A DNA stretch of 64,000 nt, taken from Archaeoglobaceae archaeon. GTDB taxonomy: Archaea > Halobacteriota > Archaeoglobi > Archaeoglobales > Archaeoglobaceae. Where the stretch lies: the NCBI GenBank assembly GCA_025058735.1, contig JANXDX010000013.1, forward strand, positions 1 through 64,000, given 5' to 3'. The notes under the pieces are model-generated. The model saw only the letters and a list, made by a program, of their open reading frames with translations, searched no databases and had not been told where the DNA came from. This document shows positions 25,188 to 32,924 of the stretch, piece by piece (position 1 is the stretch's first letter; each line of letters opens with the position of its first letter). A program made the translations under genes and the position numbers.

Positions 25188-26341
25188 TTTACTAGTTCAA
25201 CTCCTAAATTAAAAGCTTTTTCTATTTCATCCTTTTTAGGCTTGTATCTAACCATCAAAGGTTCCAAACACTCAAGCTTCATTTCTTGAAGTAACGAATG
25301 AACTTCCTTTATTCCAACACCGTTCCATCCATAAGATCCAAATGCCAGAGCCTTTTTTTTCTGCGGTCTCAAACTCTTCAAGTATGTTAAAAAGCCCGCT
25401 ATCGTTGGAAAAACGGAGTTGTGTAGAGTTGGTGAACCGACTGCAATTGCCTTTGCATCTAATATTTCAGTAACAATTTCAGTAAAACTAGTTTTTCTAA
25501 CATGGAAAAGGTAAACTTTGGCTCCTACACTTCCAGCTCCATCAGCTATAGCTTTTGCAAGCATTTCTGTAGAATTCCACATAGTATCGTAGACTATTAC
25601 TAATTTGTTTTCACTTTCGAAGTCTGCCCATTTCTTGTAAGCTTCCAAAATTTTACTTGGATTTTTCCACACTATACCATGACTTGGAGCTATCATTTCT
25701 ATCTTCAAGTTTTTCAACTCTTCAAGCTTCTTTTTTATCAAACCTGAAAGTGGCATTAAGATGTTTGCATAGTACATCTTAGCCCAGTAAACTGGATCAT
25801 CTACATCTCCGTCGAACCTACCTTCGCTAGCTATATGCTGTCCAAAAGCATCGTTTGAGAAAAGAATTTTGTCCTCTTCAACATATACAGCCATGCTGTC
25901 TGGCCAGTGGAGCATCGTCATGTCTACGAAAGTTAAAGTTCTTTTTCCAATCTTCAACTGATCTCCTCCCTTTACAACTTTTATCTTCCAACCATCGCAA
26001 TCAGAATACTTGCAAAGTCCATCCTTAGCTCTTTGAGAGCAAACAATTTCTGCATCTTTAGCTAGCTTTAAAATATCTGAAAGGCCACTAGCATGATCTG
26101 GCTCAATGTGGTTAATTACGATGTACTTTATCTTCGAGAGATCTACAAGTTTTTCAACTTTTTCCACGAGATCTTCTACAAACTTGTGTTTTACAGCATC
26201 TATCAAAGTTATCATTTCATCTAAAATTAGATAACTGTTGTAAGTAAGTCCTCTCGGCGTAGTAAAGTTGTGAAAGTCTCTTTCACTCCAATCCAAAGCT
26301 CCTACCCAGTATATATCTTTTTTTATTTCAAAAGGTCTCAT
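25184..26341 (-). CDS. fprA: Flavodiiron protein FprA (F420H2/ferredoxin-linked oxygen reductase)
   Basis: About 385 residues: an N-terminal metallo-beta-lactamase domain with the di-iron ligands (NHIEPDHASG near residue 82, MLHWPDSM, FSNDAFGQHIASE, PSHGIVW) and a C-terminal flavodoxin domain (VIVYDTMWNSTEMLAKAI near 255, GSPTLHNS). Flavodiiron proteins reduce O2 to water in anaerobes and can act on NO. The ATG at 26341 is preferred to the TTG at 26356. An A/T-rich TATA-like element lies about 17-30 bases upstream, and a small palindrome further up (see regulatory entry). Confidence 0.93.
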   Translation of the reverse strand: MRPFEIKKDIYWVGALDWSERDFHNFTTPRGLTYNSYLILDEMITLIDAVKHKFVEDLVEKVEKLVDLSKIKYIVINHIEPDHASGLSDILKLAKDAEIVCSQRAKDGLCKYSDCDGWKIKVVKGGDQLKIGKRTLTFVDMTMLHWPDSMAVYVEEDKILFSNDAFGQHIASEGRFDGDVDDPVYWAKMYYANILMPLSGLIKKKLEELKNLKIEMIAPSHGIVWKNPSKILEAYKKWADFESENKLVIVYDTMWNSTEMLAKAIADGAGSVGAKVYLFHVRKTSFTEIVTEILDAKAIAVGSPTLHNSVFPTIAGFLTYLKSLRPQKKKALAFGSYGWNGVGIKEVHSLLQEMKLECLEPLMVRYKPKKDEIEKAFNLGVELVK

Positions 26342-26383
26342 ATTTTTTGTTTTCAAAAGGATTTAAAAATTTTTCTAAAAAAT

Positions 26384-26398
26384 GTTCGGTTTTCGAAC
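26384..26398. promoter_or_regulatory. Palindrome upstream of fprA
   Basis: GTTCG (26384-26388) and CGAAC (26394-26398) form an inverted repeat with a five-base centre, about 43-57 bases before the fprA ATG and just upstream of its TATA-like element. It is a candidate operator for the afpA-isf-fprA operon. A short CGAACGAAAAATTTATA run precedes the peroxiredoxin gene too, but the similarity is weak. Confidence 0.3.
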
Positions 26399-26636
26399 TA
26401 ATTTTTTTGTCAATCTATTGTCTACCACTACTCTATTATGAATAGCATTTTAAATCTTAAATAGTTAATTTAAATAAAAAATATAATAAGTAATCTTTAA
26501 ACAAAACTTTTGGATCAACAGTTCCGCTCTTTAATTCGAATGTTGTCAATAATTCCCAATGAGTAAAATTAAGATTTTTGAAGAACTCTAAACTTTATAA
26601 AAGCATCAAAAATCTCAATTTATAGGAGGTGGGAAA

Positions 26637-26975
26637 ATCAAAGAAACTATAATCAAACTTTACGAGATCGCAAGATCGAAAAATTGGAAACCGTGGGAGT
26701 TGCAGAGTGAGCTTCGTAGAGAGTTTGAAAAGGTGGTTGCAGTTGGAGACGATCTATCTTTCACTTTGATGCTCGATCAGGAGATCGATCAAAAATTTGA
26801 AGAAATAAAAAAATTTGGAAAAGAATGTAAGATTTATCCCTTTAAAAAAGCTGTAAGATTTGAAAAAGGATTCATAGCAGTTGAAGGAAAATTCATTAGA
26901 ATAAGTAGGGAAATAGATAGAGAGTTGCTTGAAAAAATTCTTAAGATAGTTTTCTCTAAATTAAATTATAAATAA
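26637..26975 (+). CDS. Hypothetical 113-residue protein apparently beginning at ATC
   Basis: The frame is open from an in-frame stop at 26598 to 26975. The track begins at TTG 26700, but sequence upstream of that looks coding (KETIIKLYEIARSKNWKPWE). Between the stop and 26700 there is no ATG, GTG or other TTG. A strong Shine-Dalgarno GGAGGTG (26625-26631) stands five bases before an ATC (26637), where an ATG would be expected. TATA-like CTTTATAAAAG (26594-26604) fits a short-leader mRNA. So either ATC is used, the start codon has mutated, or there is a base error. The protein is charged, alpha/beta, and of unknown family. Confidence 0.6.
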   Translation: MKETIIKLYEIARSKNWKPWELQSELRREFEKVVAVGDDLSFTLMLDQEIDQKFEEIKKFGKECKIYPFKKAVRFEKGFIAVEGKFIRISREIDRELLEKILKIVFSKLNYK

Positions 26976-27000
26976 ATTTATTTTTTATAAATTTTAATTT
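26976..27000 (+). terminator. T-rich terminator region
   Basis: AATAAATTTATTTTTTAT directly after the stop contains the self-complementary AATAAATTTATT followed by a T run, a plausible archaeal stop signal for the preceding gene. Confidence 0.35.
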
Positions 27001-27197
27001 GTTTTAGGTTCGTTGAAACTGACCCAGTAGAGTAAAATCTGAACGTTTCGATACTTTGATCTGGTTGAAATTTTTATGAAGTTATAAAATATTTATTTAT
27101 TTTAATTATATAAAATTAGAATTTTATAAAATAAAATTTTAATATTTTCATTAACATTTACAAAAATTTTATTACTTTTCATACAAAATCTTGTTAA

Positions 27198-27580
27198 ATG
27201 CTAGTAAGTAGCATCAAGACTCGACTCTTTCCTCTTTTTGCTAAAATTGTTGATGAGGAAAAGGTTAAGCCAATAACGGAGGAGTTGAAAGGTATTAGGG
27301 AAAAAGTTCACTACACAAGGGTTATGAACAGAAGGCTGCATAACATGCCGTTCAGGAAAATCCAATCCTATCATATAAATCCATGGAACAGGGATTCAAA
27401 TCGGAGTTCATAGACGCTAAAAACACTTCCAAAACGTGTCTGATACGTGGCGAAACTGATAAGCTGAATGTGCATACCTTCAAATGCAAACGGTGTAGTT
27501 TCCAAGCGGATCGGTATTTAGTCGCCGCTTGGAACATAGCGAATAAACTCCCGATGTGCTGTCCTTTACCGTTGGCGTAA
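27198..27580 (+). pseudogene. Truncated IS605-type TnpB (OrfB) remnant
   Basis: Two frames join to give TnpB features. A short N-terminal piece (SIKTRLFP) is followed at once by the late part EELKGIREKVHYTRVMNRRL, then PFRKIQSY. After a one-base loss near 27375 the second frame gives FIDAKNTSKTC and FKCKRCSFQADRYLVAAWNIA, the zinc ribbon and final RuvC aspartate region of TnpB. The first of the four zinc cysteines survives (KTC), but its partner appears to be arginine (LIRG). Most of the protein's middle, including the first two RuvC acidic residues, is missing. It is therefore an internally deleted, frameshifted remnant and not an active RNA-guided nuclease. Confidence 0.85.
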
Positions 27581-27980
27581 AAGCTGTCTATGAAGCCTTA
27601 AAGGTGAACGGATAGTTATAAAGAGTTAACTATCCGACAACGGTTTCAAAATTCTTAATTCTACAACTTTTATAAAATAGATTTTTCTTTGACAGTATAG
27701 GAACTGAGTTAGATCGTTCACATTTATCTCACCAACTTTGCTAGAAGGCATTGTAGTCACTTTCTCTAAGCAAGAAACTTGTGATTTCTCTTGCTTAGCT
27801 TAATATTATATGCGACATTGAAACATTTTTTCCTCTATACTGCGTTTTCTCATCTAACCTGCTCAAAATTTTAGAAAGAACTAGTTTTCTTGAATTGTCG
27901 TTGAGAGCAGGTAAAACCTTGCATAAAGCAGTCCGTTGGTTTTATTTGAGAATGTGAAATAATTTTTAAAACGACCGAAA
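27581..27980. other. Gene-free stretch with two hairpins
   Basis: No coding frame is convincing. It holds the element-end hairpin at 27609-27634 and a second inverted repeat: CTAAGCAAGA (27766-27775) with TCTTGCTTAG (27789-27798), a perfect ten-base stem and 13-base loop. The second could be another mobile-element end, a terminator or a small RNA. Confidence 0.5.
27609..27634 (+). mobile_element. Hairpin at the right end of the TnpB remnant
   Basis: GGATAGTTA (27609-27617) and TAACTATCC (27626-27634) form a perfect nine-base stem with an eight-base loop, 28 bases after the TnpB stop. IS200/IS605 elements end in such subterminal hairpins, recognised by the TnpA transposase, and the TnpB guide RNA (omega RNA) usually comes from this end. 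No tnpA is seen nearby, so it can only be moved in trans, if at all. Confidence 0.6.
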
Positions 27981-28373
27981 ATGATAGAAGGGTTGAAAGT
28001 TCAAGAAAATGCTATAGAGAAGCTTGAAAAGATTTTTCAAAAAGATTGACGGAGTAGTTCTTAAAGATCTATGGCTCGAAAGCAAACTCTATGGATTAGT
28101 AGGAAAACTTGACGCAGTTGTGAAAGTTGGAGATGAAATATATCCTATTGATGTGAAGTTTTCTAAGTTCAGCTCAATTTCCTACGCTTGGAAAATGCAG
28201 CTAACAGTTTACAGTGTTCTTGTTGAAGAGAGTTCTAGAAAGAGGTTAAGAAAGCTTTTGTTTACATTTTACCTAAAGAAGTTCTGAAAGAAGTTAAAAT
28301 ATTTCAAGAAGTTCTCTCAAAAGACACCTAAAAAGTTAGAGAAGTTATTGAAAAAGAAAGCTATCCAAAGTAA
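27981..28373 (+). pseudogene. Cas4-like PD-(D/E)XK nuclease remnant
   Basis: Joined across three interruptions, the sequence reads like the middle and end of a Cas4/RecB-type exonuclease. The first piece is KVQENAIEKLEKIFQKD (27981-28049). After a frame change comes WLESKLYGLVGKLDAVVKVG, then IYPIDVKFSKFSS (the D...D-x-K active-site pattern, GKLDAV and IDVK) and AWKMQLTVYSVLVEE (the QxxxY motif). After another frame change comes PKEVLKEVKIFQEVL, a TAA, and VREVIEKESYPK. The N-terminal cysteine and the expected C-terminal cysteines are absent. No cas1, cas2 or repeat array is near. The track ORF 28024-28287 is only its central piece. Confidence 0.7.
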
Positions 28374-28599
28374 TTAAATCAAAGAGGTGCAACTAATGTA
28401 AAATGAAATTTTTTTGTTTGATAGTCGCTTTCATTTAACTGTGATACTGTTTAAGATTTGTTCACAAAAATTTATTCCTTTAAAATTTTAGAGTTCAGAT
28501 AGTCGTATAGAGTTTAGAATGTTTTCTCTCCAAAGATCAAATAAAAAGCATAGAAAAAAATATATCAATCGATCGAGATCGAACTTCAGAGGGATGTAA

Positions 28600-29187
28600 G
28601 TGCTTGAAGAAATCTTGAGTTATTTTGCAAAATATCAATATCCTGGGATCTTTTTAATTTCTTTAATTTCCAATTCAATCCCCTTTGTAGGTGTACCATA
28701 TTTGAATTTCCTCCTCATAATTTCCTCATTCCTTAGCTTTGAAGATGCTGTGTTAATAGCACTGATTTCTGCACTTGGTGCAAGTTTAGGAAAAGTAATA
28801 ATTTATTCAATAGGAGCAAGTATGAGACTAACTTTGTCTAAAAAAACAAAAGAAAACTTGCAATTTTTCGAGAAAATTTTTAAAAAATGGGGAATCTTTG
28901 CAATTTTTCTTTTTGCAGCTAGTCCTTTGCCAGACGATGTTCTCTACATTCCACTTGGCATGGCGAAGTACAAACTTTTCTACTACTTCATCGCCGTCTT
29001 CTCTGGAAAAGTTCTTGTAACATCTTACGTTATTCTAATGGGCAAATTTACAAGTGATTTGATGAGAGAAATAATAGACAACTACGTTTTGAGTTTCCTT
29101 CTATTCTTCGCTCTTACGATTTTGTTAACGATCGTTGTGATAAAGATCGATTGGAAGAGTCTATTTGAAAAATACTACAAGGTGTAA
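28600..29187 (+). CDS. DedA family membrane protein (VTT domain)
   Basis: 195 residues with about five hydrophobic segments. The family features are SNSIPFVGVPYLNFLLI near residue 25, a GASLGKVIIYSIGA re-entrant-type segment near 60, and PLPDDVLYIPLGMAKYK (an F/L-x-P-x-x-R/D-like loop) near 110. DedA/VTT proteins are linked to membrane lipid flipping and ion balance; the exact substrate is unknown. The start is GTG at 28600 with a GAGGGA eight bases or so upstream. It stands alone and is convergent with hypE. Confidence 0.8.
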   Translation: MLEEILSYFAKYQYPGIFLISLISNSIPFVGVPYLNFLLIISSFLSFEDAVLIALISALGASLGKVIIYSIGASMRLTLSKKTKENLQFFEKIFKKWGIFAIFLFAASPLPDDVLYIPLGMAKYKLFYYFIAVFSGKVLVTSYVILMGKFTSDLMREIIDNYVLSFLLFFALTILLTIVVIKIDWKSLFEKYYKV

Positions 29188-29197
29188 CAAAAACAGA

Positions 29198-30232
29198 TCA
29201 ACATATTCTAGGAACGATTTCCCCTAAAGGAGGTTCAAGGATCCTATAACCTCCTATTCTCGTTTTGACGATTACTAAACTAGCATCTCCTTCTTTTTCT
29301 TTTACTTCACCTACAATTTCTGCATCAGTATATCCTAGCGAATTCATCTCCTCAACTACTTCTTTTGCTACTTTTTCTTTTACTCCTAAAACAGCTACCC
29401 CTTCTGAAGCTAAAACAAATGGATCTAATCCAAGTAACTCACAATAATTTTTAACTGCATCCCTCAAAGGTACCTTCTCTTCATCTATCACTATCATCGT
29501 ACCTGAAGCTGATGCCCAACTATTTAAAACCATAGCTAAACCGCCCCTCGTAGGATCGCTAGCAGCACTTATGTATTTTCCATACTTCTCAACGAGGGGG
29601 ATGATCAGATCTTTGAGAGGTTTAACGTCACTTCTCAGCTCCGACTCCTCTGGCATGAATCCTTTTTGTGCAGCATATATAGCTGCACCGTGCTCAGCTA
29701 TTTTTCCAGAAACTATCACTTTGTCTCCAGGTTTTAAATTTTTATCAACTATCAGATGTTCAGCAATACCTAAGCCCACTGTAGTTATAACTATCTTGTC
29801 CAACTGTCCCCGTGGCATAACTTTGAAATCTCCTCCGATCAGTTTAACTCCGTTGCTCTTAAAAACTTCAAACATCGAATCTAAGATCTCCTTCAGTAGA
29901 TCTTCTTCAAAACCCTCCTCAACTACTATAGAATCTAAAGCTGCAACAGGATTTCCTCCAAGCATAAGTACATCGTTTATCGTTCCAGAAGCTGCAAGCT
30001 TACCTATGTTCCCCCCTGGGAAGAATATTGGATCAACTGTGTATGAATCTATTGTAACAACGAAGTACCTTCCATCGCCTAAAGGTATAGCTGCCGCATC
30101 GTCAGGGAAATCTATTCCCAATCCTCCATCTACAAGCTTCATCCAGTCTGGTAACCTTTTAAATATCATTTTCTCAAGAATTTCGTTCATTTCTTTTCCG
30201 CCAGATCCATGAGCTAAAGTTATCTTTCCCAT
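29198..30232 (-). CDS. hypE: Hydrogenase maturation protein HypE
   Basis: 344-residue enzyme that carries the carbamoyl group on its C-terminal cysteine and dehydrates it to the cyanide ligand of the [NiFe] centre. The N-terminus LAHGSGGKEMNEI, the ATP-binding DDAAAIPLGDGRYFVVTID and the C-terminal PRIC are diagnostic. It is last of the hypA-mrp-D-C-E run on the minus strand, one base after hypC. Confidence 0.96.
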   Translation of the reverse strand: MGKITLAHGSGGKEMNEILEKMIFKRLPDWMKLVDGGLGIDFPDDAAAIPLGDGRYFVVTIDSYTVDPIFFPGGNIGKLAASGTINDVLMLGGNPVAALDSIVVEEGFEEDLLKEILDSMFEVFKSNGVKLIGGDFKVMPRGQLDKIVITTVGLGIAEHLIVDKNLKPGDKVIVSGKIAEHGAAIYAAQKGFMPEESELRSDVKPLKDLIIPLVEKYGKYISAASDPTRGGLAMVLNSWASASGTMIVIDEEKVPLRDAVKNYCELLGLDPFVLASEGVAVLGVKEKVAKEVVEEMNSLGYTDAEIVGEVKEKEGDASLVIVKTRIGGYRILEPPLGEIVPRIC

Positions 30233-30233
30233 C

Positions 30234-30530
30234 TTACCACCTATCTTTCGTAGTCCAGCGCTTTACAACTTCGTCCATTTTCTCCAACTCTCTCTTTGAC
30301 AGTTCTCCATTTTCAACTAGCTTTTTTGCCATCTCATAAATATACTTAAAACTACCTAAAAACTCCTCTTCACTGAGTTTTGAGATTATCATTCCAGCAT
30401 GAACAACTACGTAATCTCCAGGTACAAGTTCATCAACTACAGATACAACTTCTTCCACAACTCCTCCAAAGTCTACGTAAGCTCTTTCACCGTGAACTTC
30501 CAAAACTTTTCCATAGACTCCCCAGCACAT
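30234..30530 (-). CDS. hypC: Hydrogenase maturation chaperone HypC
   Basis: 98 residues beginning MCWGVYGKVLEV. HypC must expose Cys2 after removal of Met1, so the ATG at 30530 is the right start; the track's earlier start (30551) would bury it. The beta-barrel part includes YVDFGGVVEEV and PGDYVVVHAGMIISKL, also typical. It works with HypD to assemble the Fe(CN)2CO unit. The start follows the hypD stop by seven bases. Confidence 0.93.
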   Translation of the reverse strand: MCWGVYGKVLEVHGERAYVDFGGVVEEVVSVVDELVPGDYVVVHAGMIISKLSEEEFLGSFKYIYEMAKKLVENGELSKRELEKMDEVVKRWTTKDRW

Positions 30531-30537
30531 CGTTTGA

Positions 30538-31671
30538 TCACCTTCTACCAAACCTAGCCCAGATGGAGCAAGTACCTTCTAGAGATACCATGCACGGCCC
30601 ATAAGGTGCACTTGGTGTACACTTCTTTAGGAAGAGTGGACAATCGATCGGCTTTATTTTTCCTAAAATTACTTCACCACACCTGCATCCTGGTAAAAGA
30701 TCTGAACTCCATTCTTTGGAATTTGGCTCTTTAAATCCATAAACGTTGAAAGCATCCAAGTTCATGTATTTTTCTTTAAGTCTATAACCACTCGAAGGTA
30801 TCAACCCTATACCCCTCCAAGTTGCATCGCAAACGTCGAAAACATCTAAAATCATTTTTTTAGCAAGCACGTTCCCTTCCCAAGATACTGCCCTCGTATA
30901 CTCTATAACAACCTCCGCTCTACTTTCGCTTATCTGCCTCAATATCTCAACTACAGATATTAAAACATCCATAGGTTCAAACCCTGAAACGACTGTTGGA
31001 ATGTTGTAATTCTCCGCTAAGAATTTCCAAGATTTGCCTCCAATTATTGTAGAAACATGTCCTGGAGCTATAACTCCATCTATTCCTCCAACGTTTTTCA
31101 CAACGTACTCAGCAGCCGGCGGAGTCAATCTACCACAGATTATGAAAGTGAAGTTTTCCGGTAAGTTCTTCAGAATTGTTGAAGCGTAAATTGGATAAGT
31201 TGTTTCAAAACCTATTGCAAAAAATGCAGACTCTCTTTTACTTTCCCTAGCATCCTTAACAGCATCTAAAAGACTATAAACTACTGAAACGTTTCCTCCT
31301 AGAGATTTAGCTTCAGCTAAGCTTTTAGCCCCATCTACTTTCTTAACTGCTGGAAGCTTATATGCGTCACCGTAAGTGTATACTTTTACGTTTTCAAGAG
31401 CTAACTTTATGGCAACTTCGACGTAGTAAGATGGAGTTATGCAAACTGGACATCCTGGACCTGCAACTAGCTCTAAACCTTCAGGAAGCAAACTTCTTAA
31501 ACCGTGGTGCGTAGTTGTCCATTCATGAGTTCCACAGAAGTTCATTATTTTAACTTTATCAATTTTTTTTCTAACTTTTCCCCAAAGTACTTCTAAGATC
31601 TTAACTACGTTAGATGCCAGATCACGGTTACCTCTAAAAAGCTTGTCTGTAGCAACTTTCAAGTCGAACAT
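30538..31671 (-). CDS. hypD: Hydrogenase maturation iron-sulfur protein HypD
   Basis: 377-residue scaffold on which iron receives CN and CO ligands. Motifs are MNFCGTHEWTT (about residue 43), AGPGCPVCITP (about 70), GFEPMDVL, and the C-terminal [4Fe-4S] cysteines in LPGCRCGEVI...CPLFLKKCTP...YGPCMV...GTC. It overlaps the preceding ATPase gene by 13 bases. No defects seen. Confidence 0.96.
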   Translation of the reverse strand: MFDLKVATDKLFRGNRDLASNVVKILEVLWGKVRKKIDKVKIMNFCGTHEWTTTHHGLRSLLPEGLELVAGPGCPVCITPSYYVEVAIKLALENVKVYTYGDAYKLPAVKKVDGAKSLAEAKSLGGNVSVVYSLLDAVKDARESKRESAFFAIGFETTYPIYASTILKNLPENFTFIICGRLTPPAAEYVVKNVGGIDGVIAPGHVSTIIGGKSWKFLAENYNIPTVVSGFEPMDVLISVVEILRQISESRAEVVIEYTRAVSWEGNVLAKKMILDVFDVCDATWRGIGLIPSSGYRLKEKYMNLDAFNVYGFKEPNSKEWSSDLLPGCRCGEVILGKIKPIDCPLFLKKCTPSAPYGPCMVSLEGTCSIWARFGRR

Positions 31672-32417
31672 GTTGAGTTCAACAAATTTAAAATTCTCTC
31701 GGTTATCGAATTTATTTCTCTAGCAAAATCTGGCAAGTTTTTCAACTTCTCTTCTATACTTCTGAAATAATCGAGTTTTGAATGATAAGATATAGTCCCA
31801 AGTATTTCTCCGTTCAGTCTACTTTTTAACTGATCGAGTCTGTACTCTTTGAACAGATCTGCCATGTTTACAACGATCCCTAAAAGATTTAATTTTTCGA
31901 TTTTAACGTACTTTGCCAGTTTTTCAACTACATTTAAACTCATTTCTGAGTTTAGAGTTACTAAGACAATTTTTACTCTATCTTGAAACAGTCTCTTTGT
32001 AAAGGTGAACTCGTCTCCTAAGCCAGGTGGGAGATCTAAGATCATGAAGTTAAGTGAACCTAAGTTTAGAGTCGATAGCAGATCGATCAGAAGATCTACT
32101 TTGTCTTTTCCCTTCAATGGAAGTGGTCCATCGAGCAGATAGCCGATCGATACAACTTTAACACCGTTCGAAGTTGGTAGCTCTAGACCATCTCTACCAC
32201 CTTTCATAGGTCTTTCTATTGGGAATAAGTTTGGAGCTGCTGGGCCGTAAAAGTCTAGATCAACGTAAGCAACATCGTACCCTTTTTTCGACAAAGTGTA
32301 AGATATTGCTGAGGAAAATATACTCTTACCTACTCCACCTTTCCCACTACCTACCATCACAACGTTTTCAACTTTTTCAAGTTTTCTCTCCAGAACTTTC
32401 AACCTAAGATCTATCAT
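31659..32417 (-). CDS. Mrp/MinD-type ATPase, probable nickel-insertion HypB substitute
   Basis: 252-residue P-loop ATPase with the deviant Walker A VGSGKGGVGKS (about residue 23) and DLDFYGPAAPNLF, as in Mrp/NBP35 proteins. It sits between hypA and hypD where hypB would be, and no GTPase-type HypB is present in the island. In Thermococcus an ATPase of this kind (HypB-AT) replaces HypB and hands nickel to the hydrogenase with HypA. I assign the same role by family and position. It overlaps hypA by four bases. A general iron-sulfur carrier role is the alternative. Confidence 0.85.
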   Translation of the reverse strand: MIDLRLKVLERKLEKVENVVMVGSGKGGVGKSIFSSAISYTLSKKGYDVAYVDLDFYGPAAPNLFPIERPMKGGRDGLELPTSNGVKVVSIGYLLDGPLPLKGKDKVDLLIDLLSTLNLGSLNFMILDLPPGLGDEFTFTKRLFQDRVKIVLVTLNSEMSLNVVEKLAKYVKIEKLNLLGIVVNMADLFKEYRLDQLKSRLNGEILGTISYHSKLDYFRSIEEKLKNLPDFAREINSITERILNLLNSTCST

Positions 32418-32845
32418 TCTACCACTACACCTGAGATCTCAAGCTCTCTACCAGATCTTACGTCGATGTCCATTCTACCACACCTTGGACACCTCTGCAG
32501 TCCAACTATTAATCCCGGAATGAAGTGAGTTGGTGGTTCAAGTTCATCTTCTTCCTCTACGTAGTAATCTTCTTGGAGAATTTCTTTCAAGATCTTCAAA
32601 GCCTTTCTCATATTCCACTCTTCTCCACAGTTCAAGCATTTAAAGGTAGCTTTGCAGATCAAGAGGTTGAACTTAACGTTTTCTAGATTACTTTCCTTTG
32701 ACAGAATTTTTAAAGCATCCTTTAGAACTTCAAAATTTAAACCCCTCAGTTCTCCGATCTTCACGTTAACTTCCAAGATCTTTCTTTCTCCGAAAGATTT
32801 GGAGATCGTGTTTACTATACTCTCAGCCACAGCCCACTCGTGCAT
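32414..32845 (-). CDS. hypA: Hydrogenase nickel metallochaperone HypA
   Basis: 143 residues beginning MHEWAVAESIV; His2 is the nickel ligand, so ATG 32845 is chosen rather than 32854. The zinc site is formed by FKCLNCGEEW and LQRCPRCGRMD, with about 40 residues inserted between the CxxC pairs, as in archaeal HypA. It heads the minus-strand hyp operon. A TATA-like AATTTAAAAAATT (32865-32878) lies about 27 bases upstream, suggesting a leaderless mRNA. Confidence 0.93.
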   Translation of the reverse strand: MHEWAVAESIVNTISKSFGERKILEVNVKIGELRGLNFEVLKDALKILSKESNLENVKFNLLICKATFKCLNCGEEWNMRKALKILKEILQEDYYVEEEDELEPPTHFIPGLIVGLQRCPRCGRMDIDVRSGRELEISGVVVE

Positions 32846-32924
32846 ATCTTTCACAATTTTTTCGAATTTTTTAAATTAAGCCAAACTACAACAAACTTAT
32901 TAGTTCGAGTATTAAAGTATTGTG
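32846..32924. promoter_or_regulatory. Divergent promoter between hypA and hypF
   Basis: Between the two start codons are AATTTAAAAAATT (32865-32878), TATA-like for hypA, and AAACTTATTAG (32893-32903), TATA-like for hypF. Each lies about 27 bases from its start codon, so both transcripts are likely leaderless and could be co-regulated. Confidence 0.5.

Noticed and set aside
27383-27580. Stand-alone zinc-ribbon protein
   Set aside because: It is the C-terminal part of the TnpB remnant after a one-base loss.
28024-28287. Stand-alone 87-residue nuclease
   Set aside because: It is the middle of a Cas4-like pseudogene with frame changes on both sides.
26357-28599. CRISPR array near the Cas4-like remnant
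   Set aside because: No regularly spaced repeats are visible in the surrounding sequence.
29571-30212. 213-codon plus-strand frame
   Set aside because: It is antisense to hypE, whose motifs are complete; composition is serine/proline-rich as expected for a shadow frame.
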